DNA of 25,564 nt, from IMG/VR virus record IMGVR_UViG_3300017732_000058, positions 1 through 25,564 of that record. The stretch is one strand, 5' to 3'. Shown piece after piece: positions 11,962 through 19,857 of the stretch (position 1 is its first letter; every line of letters begins with the position of its first letter). The notes under the pieces are model-generated. The model was not told where the DNA came from, searched no databases, and worked only from the letters and a program-made list of their open reading frames with translations. This DNA is from a virus. Both the position numbers and the translations under genes were made by a program.

Positions 11962-13313
11962 GCACTTCCGATTGTAACAACATTAGGAGAGTCAGAAACA
12001 GCTTTGAAATTTGCATTAATATTTGGAAAACATGATCCTTGTAATCCAGGAATTTTTCCAGCTATCATTGTATCTACCATAAACGTTGCACAATTAGATC
12101 CTCCGCCCGTTCCAATATCAACTAAAGTATATTCACGCGTTGTAAAACTATTAATAAACTGTAATCCGGTTTTATAATCGTAACCTCTTACTAATACTCC
12201 TTGCATTGGTAACTTAGGACCTTTGCCTTGTGAATTAGATTTGACACGTTTTAATACAGAGTCAAAATTAGTTATTTCGCCATTTTCAATTCTAGCAATT
12301 CTACCTAAAGATTTCTTTTGTACAACTCCATACCCGGCAACTGCATCAGCTGGTATATCATCTATAGTAACAGGTCGACCTTCTTTTTCTTGAAAAGCTT
12401 TCGCAAATTTTCGTCCTTCTGGTTGAGTTAAAAACCATTTTTTGCCATCTTGCATAGATTTACCAGACGTATATCTTCCAAATTCTGCTAAATATACATT
12501 TCCAGCTGGATCAATAATAGCTATTCCTCCATGCCCTTGTGGACCTAGAGTTCCTGATTTAAAATCATCTCCATAAATTGTTTTTCCTATAGTATTATAT
12601 ATTTTATCAACGTCAAATACTTTCATACCTTGTTTTACAGATGCAGGTAACGAAGGTTGATATGTAGGCCAACTTAAACCAATTGCCCATCCGGTATCAG
12701 ATAATGATTTTGGATCTTTTAGTGTTTTTAAATGATAATTTAATTTATTTTTTATTGTTTGATCTAAAATTCCTAATTCTCCGTCAATAATAGCTTGTAT
12801 AGATGTATATCCTTTCAACCAATCACTATTAACTCTAGAACCATCTGATAATGTTATCATACTATTAGGAGGATATCGATCGTATAATTTTTGATTACTT
12901 TGTAAAACTTTATTTATTTGATTTAATATATTTTTATCTTTAATATTTTTTACTACTTTAAAAAATCCAACTTCATTAGTTCCTGTTCCGCGCGTTGTTT
13001 TATGTAAAGCTTCAATATATTGTTTTGTTATATTAACTTTTGGAGATGATGTTAACTTTGTTTGTAACATACTATAAGTATTTTTTCCTACAATTCCATC
13101 TGCAGATAACTTATTGTCTTTTTGAAATTTTTGTACTGCAACTTTTGTACCAGAACCAAATATTCCATCTGCAGAAGAATTTCCGCTAGCTAACTTAGAT
13201 GGAAGATATTTTAATTGAATTAATTGTTTTTGTAATTTTTTAACTTGTTCTCCACGACTACCTTTACGGAGCACAGTAGTTTGTTCTTGTAATAAATATT
13301 TTAATTTAATCAT
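11958..13313 (-). CDS. head-cargo lysin: capsid-targeting tag, peptidoglycan-binding domain, cysteine-peptidase-like domain
   Basis: A 451-residue protein, the only minus-strand gene here. It begins MIKLKYLLQE (L-Q-E at 8-10), the same leader as the cassette. Residues ~13-87 are a PG_binding_1 domain (two repeats ending A-D-G-I-F-G and A-D-G-I-V-G). Residues ~95-200 contain T-R-G-T-G-T-N-E-V, an annexin-like pattern also seen in other phage proteins. The C-terminal part has G-H-G-G-I-A-I-I (H261), then G-S-N-C-A-T-F (C408), an H-then-C order like permuted papain/NlpC folds. A packaged, wall-acting protein is inferred. It overlaps the upstream plus gene tail-to-tail by 4 bases. Confidence 0.72.
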   Translation of the reverse strand: MIKLKYLLQEQTTVLRKGSRGEQVKKLQKQLIQLKYLPSKLASGNSSADGIFGSGTKVAVQKFQKDNKLSADGIVGKNTYSMLQTKLTSSPKVNITKQYIEALHKTTRGTGTNEVGFFKVVKNIKDKNILNQINKVLQSNQKLYDRYPPNSMITLSDGSRVNSDWLKGYTSIQAIIDGELGILDQTIKNKLNYHLKTLKDPKSLSDTGWAIGLSWPTYQPSLPASVKQGMKVFDVDKIYNTIGKTIYGDDFKSGTLGPQGHGGIAIIDPAGNVYLAEFGRYTSGKSMQDGKKWFLTQPEGRKFAKAFQEKEGRPVTIDDIPADAVAGYGVVQKKSLGRIARIENGEITNFDSVLKRVKSNSQGKGPKLPMQGVLVRGYDYKTGLQFINSFTTREYTLVDIGTGGGSNCATFMVDTMIAGKIPGLQGSCFPNINANFKAVSDSPNVVTIGSA

Positions 13314-13345
13314 GATTTGTTTTCTGATTATTTTTTATTATATTA

Positions 13346-13353
13346 ATAAATAT
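13346..13353 (-). promoter_or_regulatory. ATATTTAT late-promoter-like element, minus strand
   Basis: On the minus strand this reads ATATTTATTAATA, identical over 13 bases to the element at 50-62. It lies 32 bases before the minus-strand start at 13313, farther than the usual 16-18. With the plus-strand copy at 13374 it forms a divergent promoter pair. Confidence 0.45.
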
Positions 13354-13373
13354 ATCAACAATTTAAATTACTA

Positions 13374-13381
13374 ATATTTAT
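13374..13381 (+). promoter_or_regulatory. ATATTTAT late-promoter-like element
   Basis: The octamer lies 17 bases before ATG 13399, followed by AAAGGAAA as ribosome binding site. It would drive the 13399-14707 genes. Confidence 0.5.
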
Positions 13382-13398
13382 ATAAAGAAAGGAAAGTT

Positions 13399-13578
13399 AT
13401 GGCAAATTTAAAATTTAAAACACAAATTACTGATAGTTTAACAGATGCATATGAAATTGTTAAATCTGTAGGTAGAGGAATTGAAAAAGGAAAAATTGAT
13501 CCACAATCTGCAATGACAAATTTAGCAGAATGTTTAAGAAAATTAGAATCAGTAAAACATTTTATTGAAAGAGAATGA
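13399..13578 (+). CDS. 59-residue helical hypothetical protein
   Basis: ATG 13399 to TGA 13576-13578. The protein is 59 residues, predicted all-helical, with a T-Q-I-T-D-S-L-T-D-A-Y segment and an end L-R-K-L-E-S-V-K-H-F-I-E-R-E. Clear AAAGGA ribosome binding site, an ATATTTAT element, and an ATGA overlap with the next gene support it. Function unknown. Confidence 0.65.
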   Translation: MANLKFKTQITDSLTDAYEIVKSVGRGIEKGKIDPQSAMTNLAECLRKLESVKHFIERE

Positions 13579-14564
13579 ATCGAACATTTTCATATATTGT
13601 TCTAATTACTGCATTATCATTAGCAGGAAGTGCTGCATATTATAGTGTGTTTGGAATAAGTAAATTATTTTCAGCTCAAGCAGTAGCTGTAGCTATCATG
13701 GCTGGTACATTAGAAGCAGCAAAACTAATAACTGCTACATATTTACATCGTTTTTGGAAACAGATAAATTTTTTACTAAAAACATATTTAACTACTGCAG
13801 TTATTATATTAATGTTTATAACATCATTAGGTATATATGGATTCTTAACAGCGGCTTATCAAACTACAGCTAATGAGTTATCTGTAATGAATAAAGAAAT
13901 AACTATTATTAATCTTAAAAAAGAACGATATCAAGAACAATTAAATAGTTATATTAACGAAAAAAATCAATTGGCTGGTTCAATTACTGAATTAACTAAA
14001 GGACTTTCTAATAATAAAGTTCAATGGAAAGACAAAGAAACCGGACAAATTATCACATCAACATCAAGTAGAACAAGAAAAGTTTTAACATCACAACTTG
14101 ATGATATGAAACAACAACGAAATAATGTTTCAATAAAAATTGAAGCATTAACTGATTCTGTAACTACATTAGATTTAAATATATTAGATATAGAATCTAC
14201 CTCTACAGTTACTAACGAAATTGGACCATTAAAATATGTTTCTGAATTATTAGAACGTCCAATGAATCAAGTTGTAAATTGGTTTATATTAATTTTTATA
14301 TTTGTGTTTGATCCATTAGCTGTAATATTATTAATTGCTTCAAATAAGGCTTTTGATATTATTTCTGAAAATACAAAAGAGAATATATACGGCGAACAAG
14401 TTATAAAAAATAGTAATCCAGAAGCTTTTAGGCCTCCACATCCGAGTGATGCGTGGGACGAAAATAAAGCAGATCGAAGAATGGATGTAATTGGTCAAAA
14501 TGGAAATGAAGGATTACATTACGAAGAAAACAATCCACCAAGTGGAACAACAGTAATATCATGA
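13575..14564 (+). CDS. multi-pass inner-membrane protein with long coiled coil
   Basis: A 329-residue protein. Hydrophobic segments lie at about residues 5-27, 33-55, 70-92 and 234-256. Between the third and fourth is a ~130-residue charged, helical, coiled-coil-like region (E-L-S-V-M-N-K-E-I-T ... L-D-D-M-K-Q-Q-R). The tail after the fourth segment is polar and disordered. The layout (three helices, long helical loop, one helix) resembles uncharacterised membrane proteins in other large phages. Start and end both use ATGA overlaps. Host-membrane remodelling or superinfection control are possible; nothing shows which. Confidence 0.65.
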   Translation: MNRTFSYIVLITALSLAGSAAYYSVFGISKLFSAQAVAVAIMAGTLEAAKLITATYLHRFWKQINFLLKTYLTTAVIILMFITSLGIYGFLTAAYQTTANELSVMNKEITIINLKKERYQEQLNSYINEKNQLAGSITELTKGLSNNKVQWKDKETGQIITSTSSRTRKVLTSQLDDMKQQRNNVSIKIEALTDSVTTLDLNILDIESTSTVTNEIGPLKYVSELLERPMNQVVNWFILIFIFVFDPLAVILLIASNKAFDIISENTKENIYGEQVIKNSNPEAFRPPHPSDAWDENKADRRMDVIGQNGNEGLHYEENNPPSGTTVIS

Positions 14565-14707
14565 AAAAAGAAAAATCAACAAAAAAGTTACAATGTAGAT
14601 GTAAAAACTGTACTAATATAGTAGAAGTTGCAAAAACATCTTTATCAGTAGTATGTTCTTTATGTACATTTAAAATGGCAGAAGGCATATTGGAATATTC
14701 CAAATAA
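14561..14707 (+). CDS. 48-residue zinc-ribbon microprotein
   Basis: ATG 14561 overlaps the previous stop; TAA is at 14705-14707. The 48 residues carry C-R-C-K-N-C (C12, C14, C17) and C-S-L-C (C32, C35), a minimal zinc ribbon after a lysine-rich N-terminus. It is the second such microprotein in the window, the first being at 1729. Function unknown. Confidence 0.6.
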   Translation: MKKEKSTKKLQCRCKNCTNIVEVAKTSLSVVCSLCTFKMAEGILEYSK

Positions 14708-14718
14708 TTTATTATAAT
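14690..14718 (+). promoter_or_regulatory. sigma-70-like promoter of the HD phosphohydrolase operon
   Basis: TTGGAA at 14690-14695, a 17-base spacer, and a perfect TATAAT at 14713-14718, 12 bases before ATG 14731. It overlaps the end of the zinc-ribbon gene. It would drive the HD protein, the membrane protein and the late sigma factor before late promoters are active. Confidence 0.6.
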
Positions 14719-14730
14719 AAATAAAAAGTT

Positions 14731-15507
14731 ATGTTAGACGCCGAAAAAATAAAATCCAATTGGGATGAATATAGAAATAGGGTTAATACGTTATTTCCAG
14801 ATAGAGCAGATAAATTAAATAAATTATATGATGACTATGAAGAAAGGATTGTAATGATGCCTGCTTCTTCAGTTGCTCATTATCATAATGCATTTGCTGG
14901 AGGATATATTGATCACGTACTTAGAGTTATGGATTGTACAGAAAAATTGTATAATTCTTGGGAAAGTATGGGTTCTGATATGTCTGGATATGAATATAAT
15001 GAAATGATGTTTGCTGCTATGCATCATGATTTAGGTAAATGTGGATTTCCAGGAAAAGGAAGAGAAGTATATCAAGTAGAAACTTCTGATTGGCATAGAA
15101 AGAATATGGGAAGAATGTATAAGCATAATGAAAATATTCCTTTCACAATGGTGCCAGATCTTTCACTATATTTACTTCAAAAATATCAAGTTCAAATGTC
15201 TTGGAATGAATATCAAGCTATTAGAATACATGATGGTATATATGATGATGCTAATAAACCATATTTTATTGCAAGATCGGCACAAGCTAAATTAAAAACT
15301 AATTTGCCTTTACTATTACATCATGCAGATCATATGGCATCTCAAATAGAATATGAAAGATGGAGATCTTATAAAAATAATTCTCCTAATCCAGTTAGTG
15401 CAAAAACAAAAGCTACTAAAAAAACAGCAATTAAAAATTTAGCAGAACAAAATCCAGATATTGACAAATCAATAACAGATATATTTAAAACATTTGGAGA
15501 ATCATGA
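14731..15507 (+). CDS. HD-domain metal-dependent phosphohydrolase
   Basis: A 258-residue protein with the metal-binding HD pattern: H-N-A-F-A-G-G-Y-I-D-H (H52/H62), H-H-D-L-G-K (H99, D100) at the fold's core, I-H-D-G at ~167, and H-H-A-D-H-M-A (H197, D200). HD proteins remove phosphates from nucleotides or nucleotide signals; relatives occur in many T4-like marine phages. A lysine-rich tail follows residue 220. It has its own sigma-70-like promoter and overlaps the next gene as ATGA. The substrate cannot be told from sequence. Confidence 0.85.
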   Translation: MLDAEKIKSNWDEYRNRVNTLFPDRADKLNKLYDDYEERIVMMPASSVAHYHNAFAGGYIDHVLRVMDCTEKLYNSWESMGSDMSGYEYNEMMFAAMHHDLGKCGFPGKGREVYQVETSDWHRKNMGRMYKHNENIPFTMVPDLSLYLLQKYQVQMSWNEYQAIRIHDGIYDDANKPYFIARSAQAKLKTNLPLLLHHADHMASQIEYERWRSYKNNSPNPVSAKTKATKKTAIKNLAEQNPDIDKSITDIFKTFGES

Positions 15508-15803
15508 TATTTGAAATAATAGGATTATTAATATTATCAGGAGGATTTGTTTATTTTGTATGGAGATCATTGACATTAGCTAATGTTACTGCAGATCAAG
15601 AAGAATATATAAAAGAATTAGAAGAAATGTCTCAATATATGTATCAAAAAATAAATGAATCATATAAAGAAATGAAACGTATTGATCGTATTGGAGCTTT
15701 TGAAAAAGATGATGAGGCAGGAACTACGTTTGATTTATTAAAAAATGTAATAACAAATTTAGAAGAAGAATTTAATGGGGAGAAAGAAGAAAAAATCAAA
15801 TAG
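15504..15803 (+). CDS. small membrane-anchored coiled-coil protein
   Basis: A 99-residue protein with one N-terminal transmembrane helix (about residues 3-24) and a helical, acidic body. It contains R-I-D-R-I-G-A-F-E-K-D-D-E-A-G (about 60-75), a short conserved motif I know from small membrane proteins in other marine T4-like phages. It starts at the ATGA of the HD gene and overlaps the sigma factor by 29 bases. Function unknown. Confidence 0.7.
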   Translation: MIFEIIGLLILSGGFVYFVWRSLTLANVTADQEEYIKELEEMSQYMYQKINESYKEMKRIDRIGAFEKDDEAGTTFDLLKNVITNLEEEFNGEKEEKIK

Positions 15804-16476
15804 ATATTGGACTAAAATTACTGAATATTCAGTTTCAGCATATAATAGATCTGAAGATAATCAAGTATTAAAAGAGAAAATATATAGAAGATTTATATTT
15901 CCTGCTTTCATGAAGTTAGCTGAAAATTTGATAAATAAAATGAAATGTGAATATATTGATTCTACATTTCGTGATTTGCAAACAGATTTAGTTACATATT
16001 TAACAATTCGTTTAGATAAATTTAATCCAAATGCTGGAAAAGCATATTCTTATTATACAAGAACTGCATTTAATTATTTAATTGCTGAAAATCAAAAGGG
16101 ATATTCTAAGTTAAAGAAAACAGCAGAACCTGTTAATATTGATGATCAAAGAAATGTAATGATAGAAATGCATAACACTGAAATGCAAGATACGTTAAAA
16201 TATTTTATGGATGCATATGTATCATATTGTTATGAAAATTTAAATTTTATATTTACGAATCAAACTGATATACATGTTGCTGATTCAATATTACATATTT
16301 TTGAAGATAGACAAAACATAGAACAATTTAATAAAAAAGCATTATATGTTTTTATAAGAGAACGTACTGGATTAGAAACAAACAATATTACAAAAGTAAT
16401 AAAAGTATTAAAACAAATATATTCAACAAAATTTTTAGAATATGAACGTACTGAGTTCGTGAATTTGCCTTTTTAA
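15775..16476 (+). CDS. gp55-like late-transcription sigma factor
   Basis: A 233-residue protein (T4 gp55 is 185). Residues ~40-110 resemble sigma region 2: F-R-D-L-Q-T-D-L-V-T-Y-L, then F-N-P-N-A-G-K-A-Y-S-Y-Y-T-R-T-A-F-N-Y-L-I, the core-binding and -10 reading helices in gp55-type factors of marine phages. The N-terminus is very basic. The C-terminal half is helical and could hold a clamp-binding tail. gp55 directs host polymerase to late promoters with only a -10 element. The start lies inside the previous gene. I judge it likely, not certain, from motif alone. Confidence 0.65.
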   Translation: MGRKKKKSNRYWTKITEYSVSAYNRSEDNQVLKEKIYRRFIFPAFMKLAENLINKMKCEYIDSTFRDLQTDLVTYLTIRLDKFNPNAGKAYSYYTRTAFNYLIAENQKGYSKLKKTAEPVNIDDQRNVMIEMHNTEMQDTLKYFMDAYVSYCYENLNFIFTNQTDIHVADSILHIFEDRQNIEQFNKKALYVFIRERTGLETNNITKVIKVLKQIYSTKFLEYERTEFVNLPF

Positions 16477-16483
16477 TATTTAT
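16476..16483 (+). promoter_or_regulatory. ATATTTAT late-promoter-like element before the tail module
   Basis: The octamer sits 18 bases before ATG 16502, with AAAAGGAG as ribosome binding site. It overlaps the end of the sigma factor gene and starts the structural block. Confidence 0.55.
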
Positions 16484-16501
16484 TATTAAAAGGAGTCCAT
16501 T

Positions 16502-16936
16502 ATGGATGTAAATGATAAATTATTTAAAGGAACTAGTTTCTCTGATTTAATGTCTGATGTATATCATAATTCAAAAAAGAAAGATAGACAAATAAATCAA
16601 TTAATATCACAATTACAACCACTCATAAGAACAGCTTCTGATGCTACTATAATAGTACCTTTAATTAAAGAGTATCTTGATGTAGCTGTTAAAAATGACG
16701 ATCATTTAGTTAAATTAACAGCAATAGTTCAACGATATATATCAACTCAACAAACTATTACTGGCGAATCTTCTTTATTAAGCGATGATGAAAAAAATCA
16801 ATTATTAAAAATTGCAGATGATACTTTTCAAGAAGAATTATCAGATGAAATAGAAAAAATTGAAAATGAAGATAAAGAACTTCAAGAAAAAATTAACAAT
16901 GTAAAAAAATCATTGGAGAATAAAAATGGAAGTTAA
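16502..16936 (+). CDS. conserved helical protein of the tail module
   Basis: A 144-residue helical protein. Residues ~5-85 have the pattern L-F-K-G-T-S-F-S-D-L-M-S-D-V-Y, then I-V-P-L-I-K-E-Y-L-D-V-A-V-K-N-D-D, which I have seen in uncharacterised proteins next to baseplate genes in marine phages. Residues ~95-140 are an acidic coiled coil (E-E-L-S-D-E-I-E-K-I). It overlaps the next gene by 11 bases. Likely an assembly or structural factor; not proven. Confidence 0.6.
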   Translation: MDVNDKLFKGTSFSDLMSDVYHNSKKKDRQINQLISQLQPLIRTASDATIIVPLIKEYLDVAVKNDDHLVKLTAIVQRYISTQQTITGESSLLSDDEKNQLLKIADDTFQEELSDEIEKIENEDKELQEKINNVKKSLENKNGS

Positions 16937-17915
16937 TTTTTTATTAGCCGAAGTTATTCAAAATAATATAACTGACACATATAAAGAAAATGATAAGTCA
17001 AATTTTGGATCTGTCGTTGTTCGTACATATGATGAAAGAAGAACACAAGAAATATCTTGTAGACCTGCTAATCCTAGACATAATGATATTCCATTAATTG
17101 GAGAACATGTATTAATATTTCAAGGAACTAATGAATTTAGTACTGTAGATAAATTTAGAAGACAATGGTATTATTTTCCTGCATATAATATACAATCAAA
17201 TGTTAACCATAATGCATTACCCGGTATTGCTGAAGCACAAACATCTAATGTTAATGCAGTTGGACAACAAAATCCATTAGGAGAATCTTTTAAACAAAAA
17301 TCAGTATCTCAGTTACAAATATTCGAAGGAGATACTATAATACAAGGACGTTTTAGTAATAGTATACGATTAGGCAGTACTGTAAATAATGGATCATATA
17401 CACTTCAGCCAACATGGAAAGGTAATGCAGATGGAGATCCTATAATAATATTGTCAAATGCACACTTTGATAAAAAAGATAAATTATTTACTATTGAATC
17501 ATTTAAAAACGATTTTTCTTCATTATATTTAACATCAATGCAGCAGTTAATTGATTTAAAATTATACAGAACTCCAACAAAATCTTCTCCTATTAATAGT
17601 TTTAAAACATCGCAACTAGTTGCAGATGCAAATAGAATTATTTTACGAGCTAAATCTGATTCTATTATATTAGATTCACCAAATAGAATAACATTAGGAG
17701 CTCCACAAGTTAGAATTGGAGCAGAAAATGCAGGACATCCATTAGTTAAAGGAGATAAATTAAGAATGATATTAAATGATTTAGTAGCAGTTATTTCAGC
17801 AGGAGTAATAGGACCTGCAGGTATAGCTTCTAGTCCATTACAACAAGGAAAATTAATTAATATATTAAAATCCATAGGTGATTTAAATAGTAACAAACAT
17901 TATTTTGATAAATAG
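16926..17915 (+). CDS. baseplate hub/spike protein, gpV/gp5-like
   Basis: A 329-residue protein. Residues ~1-85 look like an OB-fold (G-S-V-V-V-R-T-Y-D ... L-I-G-E-H-V-L-I-F-Q-G) as in the N-terminal domain of gpV/gp5 baseplate spikes. After a Gly/Asn-rich linker comes a region with alternating beta strands (N-R-I-T-L-G-A-P-Q-V-R-I-G) that could form the beta-helix part, ending in G-H-P-L-V-K-G-D-K-L typical of this family. No lysozyme domain like that of T4 gp5 is seen. Position before gp25 and gp6 supports the call. Confidence 0.7.
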   Translation: MEVNFLLAEVIQNNITDTYKENDKSNFGSVVVRTYDERRTQEISCRPANPRHNDIPLIGEHVLIFQGTNEFSTVDKFRRQWYYFPAYNIQSNVNHNALPGIAEAQTSNVNAVGQQNPLGESFKQKSVSQLQIFEGDTIIQGRFSNSIRLGSTVNNGSYTLQPTWKGNADGDPIIILSNAHFDKKDKLFTIESFKNDFSSLYLTSMQQLIDLKLYRTPTKSSPINSFKTSQLVADANRIILRAKSDSIILDSPNRITLGAPQVRIGAENAGHPLVKGDKLRMILNDLVAVISAGVIGPAGIASSPLQQGKLINILKSIGDLNSNKHYFDK

Positions 17916-17926
17916 AAAGACAAGTT

Positions 17927-18946
17927 ATGCCAGTTTCATTTCCATTAGATAAAATACCAGCTCTGCCAAATCAAGCAGTAGCTTTAATAGTAGATCAAAT
18001 AGTAAAATTTATAAATAAAATACAATTAGAGATTGAAAAAGTTATTTCTGATTGTGCTAAATTGCCAGATGATTGCAATTGTGACTCTCCAGACATTCAA
18101 GATTTATTAGAAAGAATACGACAAATCCAAGAATTAGTCCAAAAAATTTTACAATTAGTTCCTTTAATAGAAAAAATTGTTAATTTGCTAAAAACATTAG
18201 TAGGTATTGCAAATGCAATAAAAGCATTACAATTACTTAATCCTATTACAGCGTTACCAGTATTAGCAGCTGAATTAGTAATCGTTCAAAATATGATTTT
18301 AGCAAATGCTGGAATTGCAGTTAAACAATTAGGCACTATACCTCCGCAAATACGAACATCATTAGAATCTGCTTTAGGAGGATTAGGTGATGTAGCAGTA
18401 CAAATTGGAGGAGTTTGTGGTGATGAAGTTTCAATTAATGCAACTAATTCTTTACGTAATGCAATTGATAATTTAGATTTTTCAGATAGTATTCCAGAAA
18501 AACAACCAGCTGGTTCTTGGTTATTGATTCAAGGATCTGGAAATAATGGATCTCCATTAAATCCTCCGCCTAATCCTAAAAGTCCATATAATGATACTGA
18601 TGGAAGTATATGGATTTGGGATGGAGAAATAGATCCAGGCACAGGAATAGCATGGGGAAGTGAACAAAGTAGAAAGGATGACGAAACAATGGGAAGTGAA
18701 TTTTATACAGAAATAAATACAGGAATTGAAGATATTAAATCTAGAATTGGATTAATTGAATCATTAGTAGATACACAACAAGATTTATTAAAATCTTTAC
18801 AAGAAGCACCAGCTCAATCATATAATGGAGAAGGAGCACCAAAAATATCAGTAGGAAAACCAGGAGATTATTATGTAGATACTAAAAATAAAAATATTTA
18901 CGGGCCTAAAACAAGTTCTGGTTGGCCGACGCCCGTAAATTTCTAA
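17927..18946 (+). CDS. tail/baseplate structural protein with helical rod and fibre-like tail
   Basis: A 339-residue protein. Residues ~1-130 form a long hydrophobic helical rod (repeats of I-Q-E-L-V-Q-K-I-L-Q-L-V-P-L), with D-C-N-C-D near residue 50. The middle is glycine-rich. The C-terminus has a Gly-Pro-Gly-Asp-Tyr-Tyr-Val-Asp-Thr pattern followed by Y-G-P-K-T-S-S-G-W-P, which recurs in phage tail fibres. The layout suggests a needle or fibre attachment protein. Its 3' end overlaps a GC-rich inverted repeat. Function inferred from position and composition. Confidence 0.6.
   Translation: MPVSFPLDKIPALPNQAVALIVDQIVKFINKIQLEIEKVISDCAKLPDDCNCDSPDIQDLLERIRQIQELVQKILQLVPLIEKIVNLLKTLVGIANAIKALQLLNPITALPVLAAELVIVQNMILANAGIAVKQLGTIPPQIRTSLESALGGLGDVAVQIGGVCGDEVSINATNSLRNAIDNLDFSDSIPEKQPAGSWLLIQGSGNNGSPLNPPPNPKSPYNDTDGSIWIWDGEIDPGTGIAWGSEQSRKDDETMGSEFYTEINTGIEDIKSRIGLIESLVDTQQDLLKSLQEAPAQSYNGEGAPKISVGKPGDYYVDTKNKNIYGPKTSSGWPTPVNF
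18896..18940 (+). repeat. 10-bp perfect inverted repeat in the 3' end of the tail gene
   Basis: ATTTACGGGC at 18896-18905 is perfectly complementary to GCCCGTAAAT at 18931-18940, with a 25-base loop containing GGCC. The repeat lies within the coding sequence, ending 6 bases before the last stop base, and precedes an ATATTTAT element at 18952. It is strikingly GC-rich for this window. It has no following T run. Confidence 0.6.
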
Positions 18947-18951
18947 TGTTA

Positions 18952-18959
18952 ATATTTAT
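18952..18959 (+). promoter_or_regulatory. ATATTTAT late-promoter-like element before the baseplate wedge genes
   Basis: The octamer lies 18 bases before ATG 18978 and just after the GC-rich hairpin. It would begin transcription of the 18978-21738 group, including gp25 and gp6. Confidence 0.55.
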
Positions 18960-18977
18960 AAAAAAAGAAGAATAATT

Positions 18978-19406
18978 ATGGAACAAAAAAAGTTTATACA
19001 AGTTTTAAGAAAAATCGTAAAAGAAGAAGTTAGATCAGTAATTAAAGAAGAACTAACTGAAATATTACAAGAAGGGTTACAACGTACGGTTAGTGAAATA
19101 AAACAACCAGTATCAGTAAAAAAACATAGTAAATTCAAAGAAAATAAATTTGCTTCGGTATTAAATGAAACAGGAGCTTTAAAAGAACAAACCAGTTATG
19201 CTGATATAATGAATGAAAATATTCATATGACGTCTACAGATGCAAGAAATTTTGGAGTACAGCGAACAATGTCTACTGCTGCATCTGCAGTTATGCAAGA
19301 TCCAGAAACTGGTAAGTCTATGAAAGTTGATCCAATTGTAGCAAAAGCAATGACTAAAGATTATACTGCGTTAATGAAAGCAATTGATAAAAAGAAAAAT
19401 AAATAA
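18978..19406 (+). CDS. small basic protein with R-K-x-x-K-E-E leader
   Basis: A 142-residue protein. The first 45 residues form a long helix with repeated K-E-E (L-R-K-I-V-K-E-E-V-R-S-V-I-K-E-E-L), like the leader of the 612-residue protein at 5631. The rest includes Q-D-P-E-T-G-K-S-M-K and is basic. Its TAA shares a base with the gp25 ATG, so it is part of the baseplate operon. A virion or assembly role is likely; no family recognised. Confidence 0.6.
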   Translation: MEQKKFIQVLRKIVKEEVRSVIKEELTEILQEGLQRTVSEIKQPVSVKKHSKFKENKFASVLNETGALKEQTSYADIMNENIHMTSTDARNFGVQRTMSTAASAVMQDPETGKSMKVDPIVAKAMTKDYTALMKAIDKKKNK

Positions 19407-19849
19407 TGGCATATAAAATAGTTGAAATAGATACAAATACATTAACTCCCAATAGGGCTATTGGAGTTAAGTTTCCATTCAACGCGCCAGGTGTTTTTCA
19501 AAAAACATTTACAACATTTGATCAGGCATCTACAAATGTTAAAACATTATTATTAACAAGAAAAGGAGAAAGGTATTTACAACCAAATTTTGGTACAGAT
19601 CTCTTAAATATTGTTTTTGAACCAAATGTATTTGAATTAAAAGACTTTATATCAACTACAATAACAGATGCAATAAGTTTTTGGTTACCTTATATAATAA
19701 TTACAGAATTAAAAATTGTTACAAGCGATGACGATCCTAATATGATACATAATATAATGATATCGATTACATTTACAGTATCTGGATCAGAATCGGAAAA
19801 AACAATAACAATTTTTGCAGGTGAAGATGGAATACTTAAAATTGAATAG
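19406..19849 (+). CDS. 25: gp25-like baseplate wedge protein
   Basis: A 147-residue protein (T4 gp25 is 132). GPW/gp25 family features are visible: G-V-K-F-P-F-N near residue 20, N-V-K-T-L-L-L-T-R-K-G-E-R-Y-L-Q-P-N-F-G (about 45-64) and the conserved V-F-E-P-N motif (about 71-75). It is part of the inner baseplate wedge where sheath polymerisation starts. It is immediately followed by gp6, as in T4-like phages. Confident. Confidence 0.88.
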   Translation: MAYKIVEIDTNTLTPNRAIGVKFPFNAPGVFQKTFTTFDQASTNVKTLLLTRKGERYLQPNFGTDLLNIVFEPNVFELKDFISTTITDAISFWLPYIIITELKIVTSDDDPNMIHNIMISITFTVSGSESEKTITIFAGEDGILKIE

Positions 19850-19857
19850 GAAATAAA

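Noticed and set aside
17405-17896. 163-residue minus-strand open frame.
   Set aside because: It lies entirely opposite the well-supported hub/spike gene, and its composition looks like a shadow.
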